NCBI RefSeq assembly: GCF_031178505.1
Contig: NZ_JAPSIW010000006.1
Location: 1 to 43,052, forward strand
Source: Streptomyces sp.
Lineage (GTDB): Bacteria > Actinomycetota > Actinomycetes > Streptomycetales > Streptomycetaceae
Direction of reading: 5' to 3'
DNA length: 43,052 nt
In this document: positions 14,817 through 22,065 of the stretch, piece after piece
Layout: each line of letters starts with the position of its first letter
Numbering within the stretch: the stretch's first letter is position 1
Position numbers and translations under genes: made by a program
Notes under the pieces: model-generated
What the model was told of the DNA's origin: nothing
The model's input: the letters and a program-made list of their open reading frames with translations, nothing else
Databases searched by the model: none

Positions 14817-16934
14817 TCAGGCGGCTCCCCGCTCCTCGTCGAGGTCGGCCTCCGTGTCGGCGGCACGGTCGGCGAGGGCCTCCAGGACGCGGTCGCGGGC
14901 CACGACGGACTTACCGGCGCTCTTGTACTGCTCGGCGTTGTACGGCTCCAGGGCGCGCTTGAGGTCGGCCGGCCCCCACTCGCGGTAGGCGTCCGGCCGT
15001 CGCTCGGCGAGCCGGTGGAGGACTTCCTGGGTGAGCATGCGCGGCTCGGTGCCGAGGACGGCGGCGACGTCGGCGAGCGGGTCGGCGGGCTCGAACATGG
15101 GCTCGCCGTCGGCGGCCGGGGTCCCGTCGAGCAGATGCAGGGCGCGGTCGACGACGGGGGTGACCTCGTCGATGCCCTTCTCCGGCTCCCGGGCGACGTA
15201 GTGGGAGCGGATCACCTCGAACGGCTTGTTGGTGAACCCCACGGTCACGGCGGTGCCGATGTCCTCGCCGGGGATGAGGGTGGTGGCGGTGATGCCGGCC
15301 TTGTGGCGGCCGGAGCCGAGGAGGCCGTCGTTGGCGACGTGGTCACCGACGGCGAACGCCACACGGTGGCTGGTGTTGCGGGTGACGTCGCGCGGAAGGC
15401 TGTCGGCGGTCGGGGAGACGGTGACCCAGATCAGGGTGATGGCGACCTTGCGGGCCTTCTTCATCACCTTGATGGCCAGCTCGGCGGCCTCCTTGCCGTA
15501 CTCCTTGTGCATGAACAGCTCGTGGCACTCGTCGAACACAACGACCTTGGGCCGCATCCGCGGGTCCTGCAGCGCCATCTCGCGGGTGACCTTGGTGGCG
15601 TCGCCGCCGAGGAGCTCCAGCAGCTTGCCGCGGGCGGTGACCTCGTCGCGGAGGTTCCGCAGTGCCTGCAGCGCGGCTTCGATGTCCTCGTCGTCGTCGC
15701 CCTTGACCAGCGTCTTCAGGCGGGGCTTGAGCGGGTCGAAGTCGACGTTGTAGGCCATGCAGTAGACCTCGGCGACCACGAGCGGGTCGAGGATCGCGCC
15801 GAGGAGCAGGGCGACGACGATGCTGGTCTTGCCGGAGCCCATGATGCCGCCGACCATCCAGTTGGAGGCCATCAGCCTGCCGACGATGGGCTCTCCGCGC
15901 TGGGACACGGCGACGGGCACGCCCTTGAAGTAGTCGGTGGTGCCCTCGGTGAGCAACGGCCACGGCGGTACGGCGCCGGACAGGGAGCCCTGGTCGGCGA
16001 CCCACAGGTCGAGGGTGCCGGGCTGCTTGGGGGGCTCGGTGGGCCACACCTCGACGGGCTTGCGCAGCAGGTTGTGCGCCAGGACGTTCTTCTTCAGGTT
16101 GATCATCTCGACGGTGACGCCCATGGGGAGCTGGAGCTGGGTGTGCCAGCCGTTGCCGGACCGGGTGGTCGGGGACACCCAGCGGGCCTGCCAGCCGTCC
16201 TTGATGGCGCGGTTGAGCGGGGCGATGCCGAGGTTGCCCAACGCCTTAAGGATGGCGCCCTCGTCGGGGACGACGTCGCGGTCCTCGGCGTCGGCGGGCA
16301 GCGCCCAGGCGGGCGCGGTGTGCTGGCGGCGGCCGACCGACCAGGCGGCGGCGAGGCCGAGGACGGGCAGGGAGTACAACAGCGGTTCCCAGACGACGGA
16401 AGCCAGGAACGCGACCCAGCCGACCAGTTCGATGGTCGCGGCGAGCGGGGTGAGTACGTCGCTGATGTCGTGGTTGGCCCAGGCCAGCATGACGCCGAGC
16501 AGGAGCAGGACACCGGCCGCGGCGCCGGTGCCGGTGGCGATGGCCTTGGGGGCGTTCATGACCATCTGGAGCAGCTCGACGCGGCGGCGGTGCCGGGCGA
16601 ACCGGTAGGCGTAGGCGCGCTGCTCCCACTGCCGGACGAGTTCCTCGTTCCCGGCGGCCTCGGCGGCGCGCATCATCCGCTCGTGGCGGGCGGTGGTGCG
16701 GGAGTCCCAGGCGCGGCGGGTGAGGACGCGGGCGCCGCCGAGGGTGTAGGCGGCGTGGCGGACCAGGGCCCGGTAGCCGTCGTCGGCGCGGACCTCGACG
16801 ACGATGCGGCGCAGGTGGTCGATGCGGACGCGGCGGCGGGGACGCTCGGGGGACGCCGGGGACGCGGAGGCGGGCGCGGCGTCCTGGGCGTCCTGGGGGG
16901 TGTCCTTGTGGAGCTGTACGACGGTGTCGGTCAT
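14817..16934 (-). CDS. Membrane-anchored FtsK/SpoIIIE-like DNA translocase (TraB/TraA-like)
   Basis: 705 residues. A charged amino end precedes membrane segments at about 130-152 and 165-200. The FtsK-type ATPase has Walker A GGIMGSGKT (362-370) and Walker B VVVFDECHELF (464-474). A helical carboxy region (RMLTQEVLHRLAERRPDAYREW onward) may be the DNA-recognition winged helix. In Streptomyces plasmids and AICEs such proteins move double-stranded DNA between mycelial cells. Together with the DUF2637-like and small membrane proteins upstream it forms a transfer-like module. The ATG at 16934 has GGAGA upstream. Host-like chromosome or phage DNA partitioning is an alternative role. No phage packaging role is suggested, since a terminase is present. 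Confidence 0.85.
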   Translation of the reverse strand: MTDTVVQLHKDTPQDAQDAAPASASPASPERPRRRVRIDHLRRIVVEVRADDGYRALVRHAAYTLGGARVLTRRAWDSRTTARHERMMRAAEAAGNEELVRQWEQRAYAYRFARHRRRVELLQMVMNAPKAIATGTGAAAGVLLLLGVMLAWANHDISDVLTPLAATIELVGWVAFLASVVWEPLLYSLPVLGLAAAWSVGRRQHTAPAWALPADAEDRDVVPDEGAILKALGNLGIAPLNRAIKDGWQARWVSPTTRSGNGWHTQLQLPMGVTVEMINLKKNVLAHNLLRKPVEVWPTEPPKQPGTLDLWVADQGSLSGAVPPWPLLTEGTTDYFKGVPVAVSQRGEPIVGRLMASNWMVGGIMGSGKTSIVVALLLGAILDPLVVAEVYCMAYNVDFDPLKPRLKTLVKGDDDEDIEAALQALRNLRDEVTARGKLLELLGGDATKVTREMALQDPRMRPKVVVFDECHELFMHKEYGKEAAELAIKVMKKARKVAITLIWVTVSPTADSLPRDVTRNTSHRVAFAVGDHVANDGLLGSGRHKAGITATTLIPGEDIGTAVTVGFTNKPFEVIRSHYVAREPEKGIDEVTPVVDRALHLLDGTPAADGEPMFEPADPLADVAAVLGTEPRMLTQEVLHRLAERRPDAYREWGPADLKRALEPYNAEQYKSAGKSVVARDRVLEALADRAADTEADLDEERGAA

Positions 16935-16970
16935 GCTGGGTCTCCGGTCGTTCTGTTGGGCGGTCCGGGG

Positions 16971-17014
16971 CCCGGGGACGGCGGCTGCTTGCAGGCTGGA
17001 CGCCGCCCCCGGGG
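16971..17014. terminator. Imperfect GC-rich hairpin upstream of the FtsK gene
   Basis: CCCGGGGACGGCGGC (16971-16985) can pair imperfectly with the GCCGCCCCCGGGG region at 17002-17014. It lies between the 63-residue gene and the FtsK-like gene and could reduce readthrough. Confidence 0.45.
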
Positions 17015-17019
17015 CGTAG

Positions 17020-17211
17020 CTACTTGCGCTTCTTGGCGTCCTGGGCGATGCGGCGGGCGGCCTTGTCGTAGACGGCGGCCACGCGGCGGTCGATGTCCGG
17101 CTGCTGGTCCATGCCGGCCACCACCGCGCGGCGCACGCCCGTGGTCTCGGCGCGGATGACGGCGAACTTCTCGCCGCGGGTCAGGTCGCTCCAGGCGGGG
17201 CGGTCAGGCAT
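17020..17211 (-). CDS. Small charged protein of the transfer-like module
   Basis: 63 residues with a helical pattern (SDLTRGEKFAVIRAE, DIDRRVAAVYDKAARRI) and a basic end KKRK. It lies 6 nt after the NUDIX gene and before the FtsK-like gene. Its function is unknown; the basic helices would allow nucleic-acid binding. The ATG at 17211 has GGTGA upstream. No family was recognised. Confidence 0.65.
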   Translation of the reverse strand: MPDRPAWSDLTRGEKFAVIRAETTGVRRAVVAGMDQQPDIDRRVAAVYDKAARRIAQDAKKRK

Positions 17212-17217
17212 GGGTGG

Positions 17218-17874
17218 TCACCGCTCCGTGTGGGTGCCGGTGATGCTGGCGATGATGTCGGCGTGGTCGAACGCCAGGGCGGGGAGATCGGCGAGCGGCC
17301 ACCAGCGGGCGGCGCGCGCGTCGGTCCCGGCGACGGCCTCGGTGCCGGCGGGGACGAGGGCGAGGTAGGCGGCGGTGACGTACCGGCCGCGAGGGTCACG
17401 GCCGGGGGCGTCCCAGACGCCGAGCGGGCGCAGGTCGTCGGCGGTGACGTGGACGCCGGTCTCCTCGGCCAGCTCGCGGGCGGCGGCGGCGCGGCTGGTC
17501 TCGCCGGGGTCGACGTGCCCGCCGGGCAGCGCCCAGTGCCCCTGGTAGGGGGCCCAGCCGCGCTCGATCAGCAGGACGCGGCTGTCGGTGTCGACGAGGA
17601 CGACGTCCGCGGTGTAGCGGATGGTCTCGACGGGCTCGGCCAGCAGGGCGGCGGGCTGGTTGGGCTGGAGGTCGAAGCACAGGACGATGGCGTCGGCGAA
17701 CGGCGGGTTGGCTTGGCCGATGCCGGCGCGCAGCGACCGGTAGACGTCGAGGCGGGTGGCGCCCGCGGGCGGGGTGAGCGTGCCGGTCCAGGTGCCGGTG
17801 GTGCCGCCCGCGCTCGGGGAAGCCTGGAGGGTGACCAGGTAGTGGTGGGTGTCGTGCTGCGGGGAGTGGCTCAT
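17218..17874 (-). CDS. NUDIX hydrolase with extra N-terminal domain
   Basis: 218 residues. An exact NUDIX box starts at G119 (GGHVDPGETS, then REL, EE and G140, matching GX5EX7REUXEEXGU). Such enzymes hydrolyse nucleoside diphosphates linked to another group; the substrate is not predictable. Residues 1-85 form a separate small domain (HHYLVTLQASPS, RLDVYRSLRAGIGQ) that I did not recognise. The ATG at 17874 was chosen over a longer Arg/Pro-rich extension. Finding it inside a transfer-like module is unusual; it may act as a metabolic helper or nucleotide-signal hydrolase. Confidence 0.85.
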   Translation of the reverse strand: MSHSPQHDTHHYLVTLQASPSAGGTTGTWTGTLTPPAGATRLDVYRSLRAGIGQANPPFADAIVLCFDLQPNQPAALLAEPVETIRYTADVVLVDTDSRVLLIERGWAPYQGHWALPGGHVDPGETSRAAAARELAEETGVHVTADDLRPLGVWDAPGRDPRGRYVTAAYLALVPAGTEAVAGTDARAARWWPLADLPALAFDHADIIASITGTHTER

Positions 17875-17917
17875 GGTTGCCTCTCGGGTCGTGGGCCGGG
17901 CTGTCCGGCCCCACCGC

Positions 17918-17947
17918 TCCGGCCGGTCCACGCGGGGACCGGCCGGA
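17918..17947. terminator. Perfect hairpin between the Spd-like genes and NUDIX
   Basis: TCCGGCCGGTCC (17918-17929) and GGACCGGCCGGA (17936-17947) form a 12-bp perfect stem with a 6-base loop, just after the 65-residue gene that ends at 17960. It probably ends or attenuates the upstream transcript. Confidence 0.75.
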
Positions 17948-17959
17948 CGGAAGGGCGGG

Positions 17960-18157
17960 TCAGCGGCGGGGGTAGCCGTGGCCGGGCGGCGGGTACGGGC
18001 TGCCGTCGACCTCGGCGCCGGTCGCCGAGATGATCACGTCCTCGAAGTCGGTGATCTCGCCGGTGTGGCCGTCGTAGGCGGCGTCGAGGCCGTCGAGGAG
18101 GCGGCCGGTGCGGGCCCGGTCGTCGTCGGCGGTCTCGCGCCGGTTGAAGAGGCCCAT
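17960..18157 (-). CDS. Small acidic protein of the Spd-like cluster
   Basis: 65 residues starting MGLFNRRETADDDRARTG, then an acidic helix and a Pro/Gly-rich tail. The ATG at 18157 lies 2 nt after the upstream gene's TGA. No domain was recognised. Small proteins of unknown function are typical of Streptomyces spd operons, where each gene is coupled to the next. Confidence 0.65.
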   Translation of the reverse strand: MGLFNRRETADDDRARTGRLLDGLDAAYDGHTGEITDFEDVIISATGAEVDGSPYPPPGHGYPRR

Positions 18158-18159
18158 GG

Positions 18160-18471
18160 TCACCGCCCCCGCTTCTGCACGTCGCGCCAGATGGAGCGCA
18201 GGACCAGGGCGAGGATGGCGACGGAGATCCCGCCGATGGCGATGGCGATCGACGCGAACGCGATGCCGGTGCCGCCGATGCAGATGGCGCAGCTGATGCC
18301 GAGCCACTCGCCGGCGCTGCGGCCGCGGGGGTGCTGGTGCTGGCAGGCGGGGGCGGTGGTCTGCTGCTGGGCGGTCTGGGTGGCGAGGACGGCGGCCACG
18401 ATCCGGGCCACGTCCGCGCTGTCCTGGGCGTCCCGGACGGCGTCCTCAGCCTTGCGCAGGGCGTCGCTCAC
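18160..18471 (-). CDS. Spd-like small membrane protein
   Basis: 103 residues from the GTG at 18471, whose GTGA overlaps the upstream stop. The amino half is helical and charged (SDALRKAEDAVRDAQDSADV). A long hydrophobic region follows at about 54-93 (ISCAICIGGTGIAFASIAIA, then GISVAILALVLRSIW), one or two membrane helices, with a basic end. The segment CQHQH may bind metal. It resembles small membrane proteins that support intramycelial plasmid spread (Spd), though the match is by character and context only. Confidence 0.65.
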   Translation of the reverse strand: MSDALRKAEDAVRDAQDSADVARIVAAVLATQTAQQQTTAPACQHQHPRGRSAGEWLGISCAICIGGTGIAFASIAIAIGGISVAILALVLRSIWRDVQKRGR

Positions 18472-18644
18472 GACCTCCACCCCCTGACGGTGCGGGCCAG
18501 GCCGGGACCGGCCAGGACGCCGAGGGCGAAGGCGGTGGCGGTGGGCTGTCCGGCGAGGGCGGCGGCGGTGTCGGCGGTGCGCGACAGCGCGGCCGGCCAG
18601 ATGAGCAGGATGCCGAGGACGATGCCGAGGAGGATGGCCTTCAT
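18468..18644 (-). CDS. Tiny two-helix membrane protein, Spd-like
   Basis: 58 residues with hydrophobic segments at about 3-18 (ILLGIVLGILLIWPAAL) and 36-50, and a basic end. The ATG at 18644 overlaps the upstream TGA (ATGA) and its own TGA overlaps the next GTG (GTGA). This double coupling supports a real gene despite its size. Its function is unknown; its location in a run of membrane proteins before the FtsK-like gene suggests a transfer accessory role. Confidence 0.65.
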   Translation of the reverse strand: MKAILLGIVLGILLIWPAALSRTADTAAALAGQPTATAFALGVLAGPGLARTVRGWRS

Positions 18645-19810
18645 ACCGTCGCCTCCGCGTACTCGGGCAGGTCGTCCCGGTGGAACAGGTTGCGTCCTCG
18701 GGCGTCCTTGGAGTGGACGGTGAGGCGTCCCGCGGAGACCCAGGAGCGGACGGTGGACTGCTCGATGCCGTAGTGCCGAGCGACGTCGGCGGACAGCATC
18801 AGCGGCGGGTCGGGCAACGGCTCACCTTCGGCGTCCTCGGCGTCCTGCTCGGGTTCCGGCGTCGGCGCCGGGCGGCCGACGATCGGCAGCAGCCGGACAC
18901 CGGGCGGGACCGCCAGCGGGACGGGCCGGACGCTCGGGACGGGCCGGGTGTCCTCGGCGTCCTGAGTGTCCTCGGGCGCGTCCTCGGCGTCCTGCCACGG
19001 CGACGGCAGGGTGATCGTGGCGAGGGCTGCGGAGTGCCGGCGGGCGGCGAGCAACTCCAGCAGCTTCGCCCGCTGCTGCTCGTCGGCACCGGCCTGGGCC
19101 TTGCCGACGGCCACGGACAGGCGCCGCTCGATCCGTGCCCGGCCGCGCGCGGCCGGCTTCATGGTGGCGAGCTTGGCGGCCAGGGCGACGGCCTTGACGG
19201 TCGCCCGGTCGCGGGTGATCTGCTCCGCGGTACGGTCCCGGACGGCGAGGCCGAGGCGGGACAGCAGCCGCTCGCGGGCCTCGCGGACGATCAGGGCGGG
19301 CAGCGACGCCGAGGCGGCGTCCGGGCGGGCGTGCCGCAGTTCGATGCCCATGGCGAGGTGCCACAGCAGCGCGGCGAGGACGGGGCCGACGACGGCGCGG
19401 ACGGTGCCGCCCACCACGCCGGATTCGCTGTAGGCGGGGATGACCTGGACGCCGGTGATGAACCACACCAGCGTGCCGGGGACGCCGGGGACGCCGTGGT
19501 CGCGAAGGTTCTGGCGGGCCATGAGGGCACAGGCGAACAGGGCCAGCTCGGCGGCGAGGAACAGGGCCGCCCGCTCCTCGATCGCCGTCATGTCCAGGCT
19601 GTGCTCGGCGAACCGCCAGGACGTGTCGCCGGAGTAGGCGGTGCAGGCGATCGCGCCGAGCGCGGCGACGACGACGGCGGCCGGGGTGCGCTCGGCGGCG
19701 CGCGGCCGGCGGGCGTGCAGCAGGGGCAGGGCGAGCGCGGCGAGGAGCAGAAACGCGGCGCCGCTGGTGATGATCGGGTGGTCCTGAACCCAGGTGGTGA
19801 CGGTGCTCAC
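18641..19810 (-). CDS. DUF2637/SpdB-like membrane protein with C-terminal helix-turn-helix
   Basis: 389 residues. About five membrane helices occupy residues 10-155 (IITSGAAFLLLAALALPLLH, AVVVAALGAIACTAY, ALFLAAELALFACALMA and others). A basic helical region at about 170-260 follows, then an acidic linker. The carboxy MerR-type DNA-binding motif is ADVARHYGIEQSTVRSWVS then GRLTVH. DUF2637-type proteins accompany FtsK/TraB-like genes on Streptomyces plasmids and AICEs. A membrane protein that binds DNA could bring the element to the transfer site. The GTG at 19810 shares a base with the previous TAG. Confidence 0.7.
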   Translation of the reverse strand: MSTVTTWVQDHPIITSGAAFLLLAALALPLLHARRPRAAERTPAAVVVAALGAIACTAYSGDTSWRFAEHSLDMTAIEERAALFLAAELALFACALMARQNLRDHGVPGVPGTLVWFITGVQVIPAYSESGVVGGTVRAVVGPVLAALLWHLAMGIELRHARPDAASASLPALIVREARERLLSRLGLAVRDRTAEQITRDRATVKAVALAAKLATMKPAARGRARIERRLSVAVGKAQAGADEQQRAKLLELLAARRHSAALATITLPSPWQDAEDAPEDTQDAEDTRPVPSVRPVPLAVPPGVRLLPIVGRPAPTPEPEQDAEDAEGEPLPDPPLMLSADVARHYGIEQSTVRSWVSAGRLTVHSKDARGRNLFHRDDLPEYAEATV

Positions 19811-20025
19811 TAACTCTCACCCCGTTCGGCGTCCAGCGCGGTGACGAGCTGGCGCAGCGCGTAGTCGAGGTCCACGGCCGCGGCGAGCATCTGCCCAGCC
19901 GAGTGGACGTTCCGCGGGGCGCAGCGGTCGAGGGCCTCGCGGGCCATGCTCAGCGCCAGGTCGACGGTGTGGACGTCCGGGGCCCGGTCCTCGCCGGGGG
20001 TGTAGAGCGGGTCGTAGGCGGTCAT
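19810..20025 (-). CDS. Small acidic helical protein
   Basis: 71 residues starting MTAYDPLYTPGEDRAPDVHT, then helices (DLALSMAREALDRCAPRN, AVDLDYALRQLVTALDAE). The ATG at 20025 overlaps the upstream TGA (ATGA). It is the second gene of the operon below the composite operator. Function is unknown. The longer in-frame upstream reading is Arg/Pro-rich and crosses the operator, so it is not used. Confidence 0.65.
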   Translation of the reverse strand: MTAYDPLYTPGEDRAPDVHTVDLALSMAREALDRCAPRNVHSAGQMLAAAVDLDYALRQLVTALDAERGES

Positions 20026-20210
20026 CGGCGGCCACCGCCTTCGGCGGCGTGCGCGCGGCCGAGGGCGAGCTGGTCGCGGGCGGCGCCGGCGGCGGCCGCG
20101 CGGGTGGCGGCGGCCTGCTCGTAGTCGCTGCGGCACTGCGCGTGCAGCTCGGCGAGGCTGTCGTGCGGGGAACTTGCGGACGCGCTGGGGCGCGCGGAAT
20201 GATCGGTCAT
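20022..20210 (-). CDS. Small helical protein, first gene of the transfer-like operon
   Basis: 62 residues, Ala-rich, with a charged helix (SLAELHAQCRSDYEQAAATR). The ATG at 20210 has CCAGGAG upstream. It is the first gene after the composite operator at 20316-20364 and therefore likely starts an mRNA running toward the FtsK-like gene. No family was recognised. Confidence 0.65.
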   Translation of the reverse strand: MTDHSARPSASASSPHDSLAELHAQCRSDYEQAAATRAAAAGAARDQLALGRAHAAEGGGRR

Positions 20211-20315
20211 GCCGACTCCTGGTTAGGTCAGGTGTTCGGTGGACGGGTCGAGCGGTGCGCGCGCCGGGGGTTGCCGCCCCCGAGCTGCTGCTCGGCCCGT
20301 CGTGGTTCCGACGGT

Positions 20316-20364
20316 CATCCACATCCGTGGACGTGGATAGCAAAGCACATCGCTCGTGCGATGT
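20316..20364. promoter_or_regulatory. Composite operator upstream of the transfer-like operon
   Basis: It combines a 24-bp element (20316-20339, beginning CATCCACATCCGTGGA and ending GTGGATA) with a second dyad ACATCGC-TCGT-GCGATGT (20347-20364). The same pair with the same 31-bp offset is at 30799-30847 in the control region, so one regulator set probably governs both promoters. The element lies in the 161-nt gap between the 204-residue gene and the gene starting at 20210. Confidence 0.75.
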
Positions 20365-20371
20365 CCATACG

Positions 20372-20986
20372 TCAGCCGGTGGGCTGGTAGTGCGCAAGCA
20401 GCAGCAGATCGGTCTCCGTGCTGTACGCGGTGCCGCACCACCGGCAGCGCACCGGGCCGCCGGGCAGCCGGGACAGCACCGCGCCGCACACGCTGCCCTG
20501 GTCGTCCGTCACGGCGACGCACAGGCCGAGGCGCTGCGGCCGCGGCACCGGGTCGCCGACGATCGAGCGGGCCTGACGCTCCAGGTCGCTGATCTCGCGG
20601 GCGAGGTCACCGGCCGCCGGGTAGGCAGTGGCGATCCAGTCGAGTTCCATCGTCAGCCAGCGGCAGTCGGCGGCGAGGCCGGCCGGAGGCGGGGCGCTGT
20701 GGTGCGGCCAGCGGACCCGCTGGACATCGACCCGCCAGGAGCGGACCAGCTCGGCGGCGCGGCCAGTGTTGACGGTGTCGAGGACGTCCTCGTCGAGCGG
20801 CGAGCGCGGCCCGGCCGCGCCCCGGGTGGCGACGATCTCACCGAAGCCGGAGCGGCGCGGCACCAGGCACTCGGCGACTTCGGCATACAGGGTGGGCAGG
20901 TCGCCGAGGCGCTCGGCCAGCTGCTGCCGGTGCCGGGTGCACAGGTAGCCGTCGGCCGTGTCGCCGCACAGTTCACAGGTGTTCAC
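20372..20986 (-). CDS. Zinc-finger-containing protein
   Basis: 204 residues. The amino end MNTCELCGDTADGYLCTRHR has a CxxC...CxxH zinc site, and a second CxxC (CRWCG) is near the carboxy end. The centre is helical (WLTMELDWIATAY, LAREISDLERQARSI). It is the last of ten genes joined by 4-nt overlaps; its GTG at 20986 overlaps the upstream TGA. It resembles proteins common on Streptomyces phages and elements. A DNA- or RNA-binding role is likely but not shown. Confidence 0.75.
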   Translation of the reverse strand: MNTCELCGDTADGYLCTRHRQQLAERLGDLPTLYAEVAECLVPRRSGFGEIVATRGAAGPRSPLDEDVLDTVNTGRAAELVRSWRVDVQRVRWPHHSAPPPAGLAADCRWLTMELDWIATAYPAAGDLAREISDLERQARSIVGDPVPRPQRLGLCVAVTDDQGSVCGAVLSRLPGGPVRCRWCGTAYSTETDLLLLAHYQPTG

Positions 20987-21492
20987 CGGGTGTTGCTCTC
21001 CTCGGAGTCAGCCAGGGCGGCGTGGATGAGCGCGGTGTCGATGCCGACGGGGTTCTCCTCGGCGAGGGCTTCCACGCGCTTCACGACGGCTTCCAGTTCG
21101 AGGGCACGCTGCTCGGCCTGCTGCCGTGCCTGATGCGGGGTGAGCTTGCCGACGCGCTGCAGGATGAACGCGAACCGTTCGGGGCTCTCCCCGACCTTGA
21201 CCTCCATCTCGACGGGCGTCTCGCTGTAGTTGGGGGCGTCGCCGAGCATGGCCCGTGCGGCACCGACCCAGCAGGCGACCATCTCGCGGGCGGGCTCCAA
21301 CTCCATCGCCATCCCGTTGCGGAAGTCCGTCGCCTTCAGCCCGGTCTCGTCGAGCTGCTTCTGCACCCAGCGCTCGCGGGCCTCCTCGTCCCGGCCGCCC
21401 AGTTCGGCGAGGAGCGCGTCGCGCTCGGCGTACAGCTTCTCCAGCGCGTCATCGGTGATGCTGCTGGCGGTGTGGCGGGGCTCGGTGCTCAT
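20983..21492 (-). CDS. Helical protein of the coupled early cluster
   Basis: 169 residues, strongly charged and helical (DDALEKLYAERDALLAEL, LTPHQARQQAEQRALELEAV), probably coiled coil. The ATG at 21492 overlaps the upstream TGA (ATGA) and its stop overlaps the next GTG (GTGA). The first 25 codons of the longest in-frame reading are rejected because they lack a ribosome site and overlap the previous gene. Function is unknown. Confidence 0.7.
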   Translation of the reverse strand: MSTEPRHTASSITDDALEKLYAERDALLAELGGRDEEARERWVQKQLDETGLKATDFRNGMAMELEPAREMVACWVGAARAMLGDAPNYSETPVEMEVKVGESPERFAFILQRVGKLTPHQARQQAEQRALELEAVVKRVEALAEENPVGIDTALIHAALADSEESNTR

Positions 21493-21707
21493 GCTCGGTG
21501 GCCTTCCCGGGTGCAGCGGACGGTGTCGTGTTCGGTGCCGGCGGACGTCCACCAGCGCTCGCAGCACGCCTCGGCGAGGTCGAGGGCGACTGCGTCGTCG
21601 GCGGCGGTCGCACCGATCGGGACGTGGCGGACGCGGGCGGTGGAGTGGCCCCAGAGCCAGCCGGTGGAGAGGGCGAGGAGCACGGCGAGGGCGAGTGTGA
21701 TGGTCAC
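21489..21707 (-). CDS. Small single-pass membrane protein
   Basis: 72 residues with one amino-terminal helix (ITLALAVLLALSTGWLWG) and a soluble tail containing CCERWW and another Cys. The GTG at 21707 overlaps the upstream stop (GTGA), with GGGAG eight bases upstream. The amino helix could be a signal anchor with the Cys-containing tail on either side. Function is unknown. Confidence 0.65.
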   Translation of the reverse strand: MTITLALAVLLALSTGWLWGHSTARVRHVPIGATAADDAVALDLAEACCERWWTSAGTEHDTVRCTREGHRA

Positions 21708-21871
21708 AGGTAGCTCCCGGTGAGGGTCACGGTGCGGATGCTGTGCAGTTGGCGGAGGGTGAGGCCCTGGCCGTACAGGTCGGCGGTGCTGCAGGTCGCG
21801 CGCGGGCGGGTGCATCGGCAGTCGCCGGTGGCGGGGAGGAAGTGGCCGCGCGGGCACCGCGGGCGGGTCAC
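21704..21871 (-). CDS. Tiny Cys/His-rich protein
   Basis: 55 residues starting with GTG (21871): RPRCPRGHFLPATGDCRC, then C and a helical end. C-x3-H and C-x-C could form a zinc site. It is coupled on both sides by GTGA overlaps. The family resembles short Streptomyces element proteins with CPRGH motifs; no function is known to me. Confidence 0.65.
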   Translation of the reverse strand: MTRPRCPRGHFLPATGDCRCTRPRATCSTADLYGQGLTLRQLHSIRTVTLTGSYL

Positions 21872-22065
21872 GCCCTCACCCGCTCGTTCGGCCGGGAGGC
21901 GGCGCTCCAGGCGGCTCGGAGCGCCCGCCACGCCGCGCGGCAGGCGAGCACCGTGAGGACCCCGGCCGCGTAGACGGCGGCGGTGGCGGCCAGGGCGAGG
22001 GCGAGCAGCCACGCGCCGCCCGCGAGGATCAGCGTCCACAGGGTGTCCAGAGCCTCGGCGATCAC
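21868..22065 (-). CDS. Small membrane protein
   Basis: 65 residues, with a hydrophobic span from about 10 to 42 (LILAGGAWLLALALAATAAV and on), one long or two short helices, then a basic Trp-containing tail. The GTG at 22065 overlaps the upstream stop (GTGA). Function is unknown. Confidence 0.65.
   Translation of the reverse strand: MIAEALDTLWTLILAGGAWLLALALAATAAVYAAGVLTVLACRAAWRALRAAWSAASRPNERVRA

Noticed and set aside
14721-17159. 812-codon plus-strand frame opposite the FtsK-like gene
   Set aside because: Antisense shadow; Gly/Val/Asp-rich with no domain pattern, while the opposite strand has clear Walker motifs.
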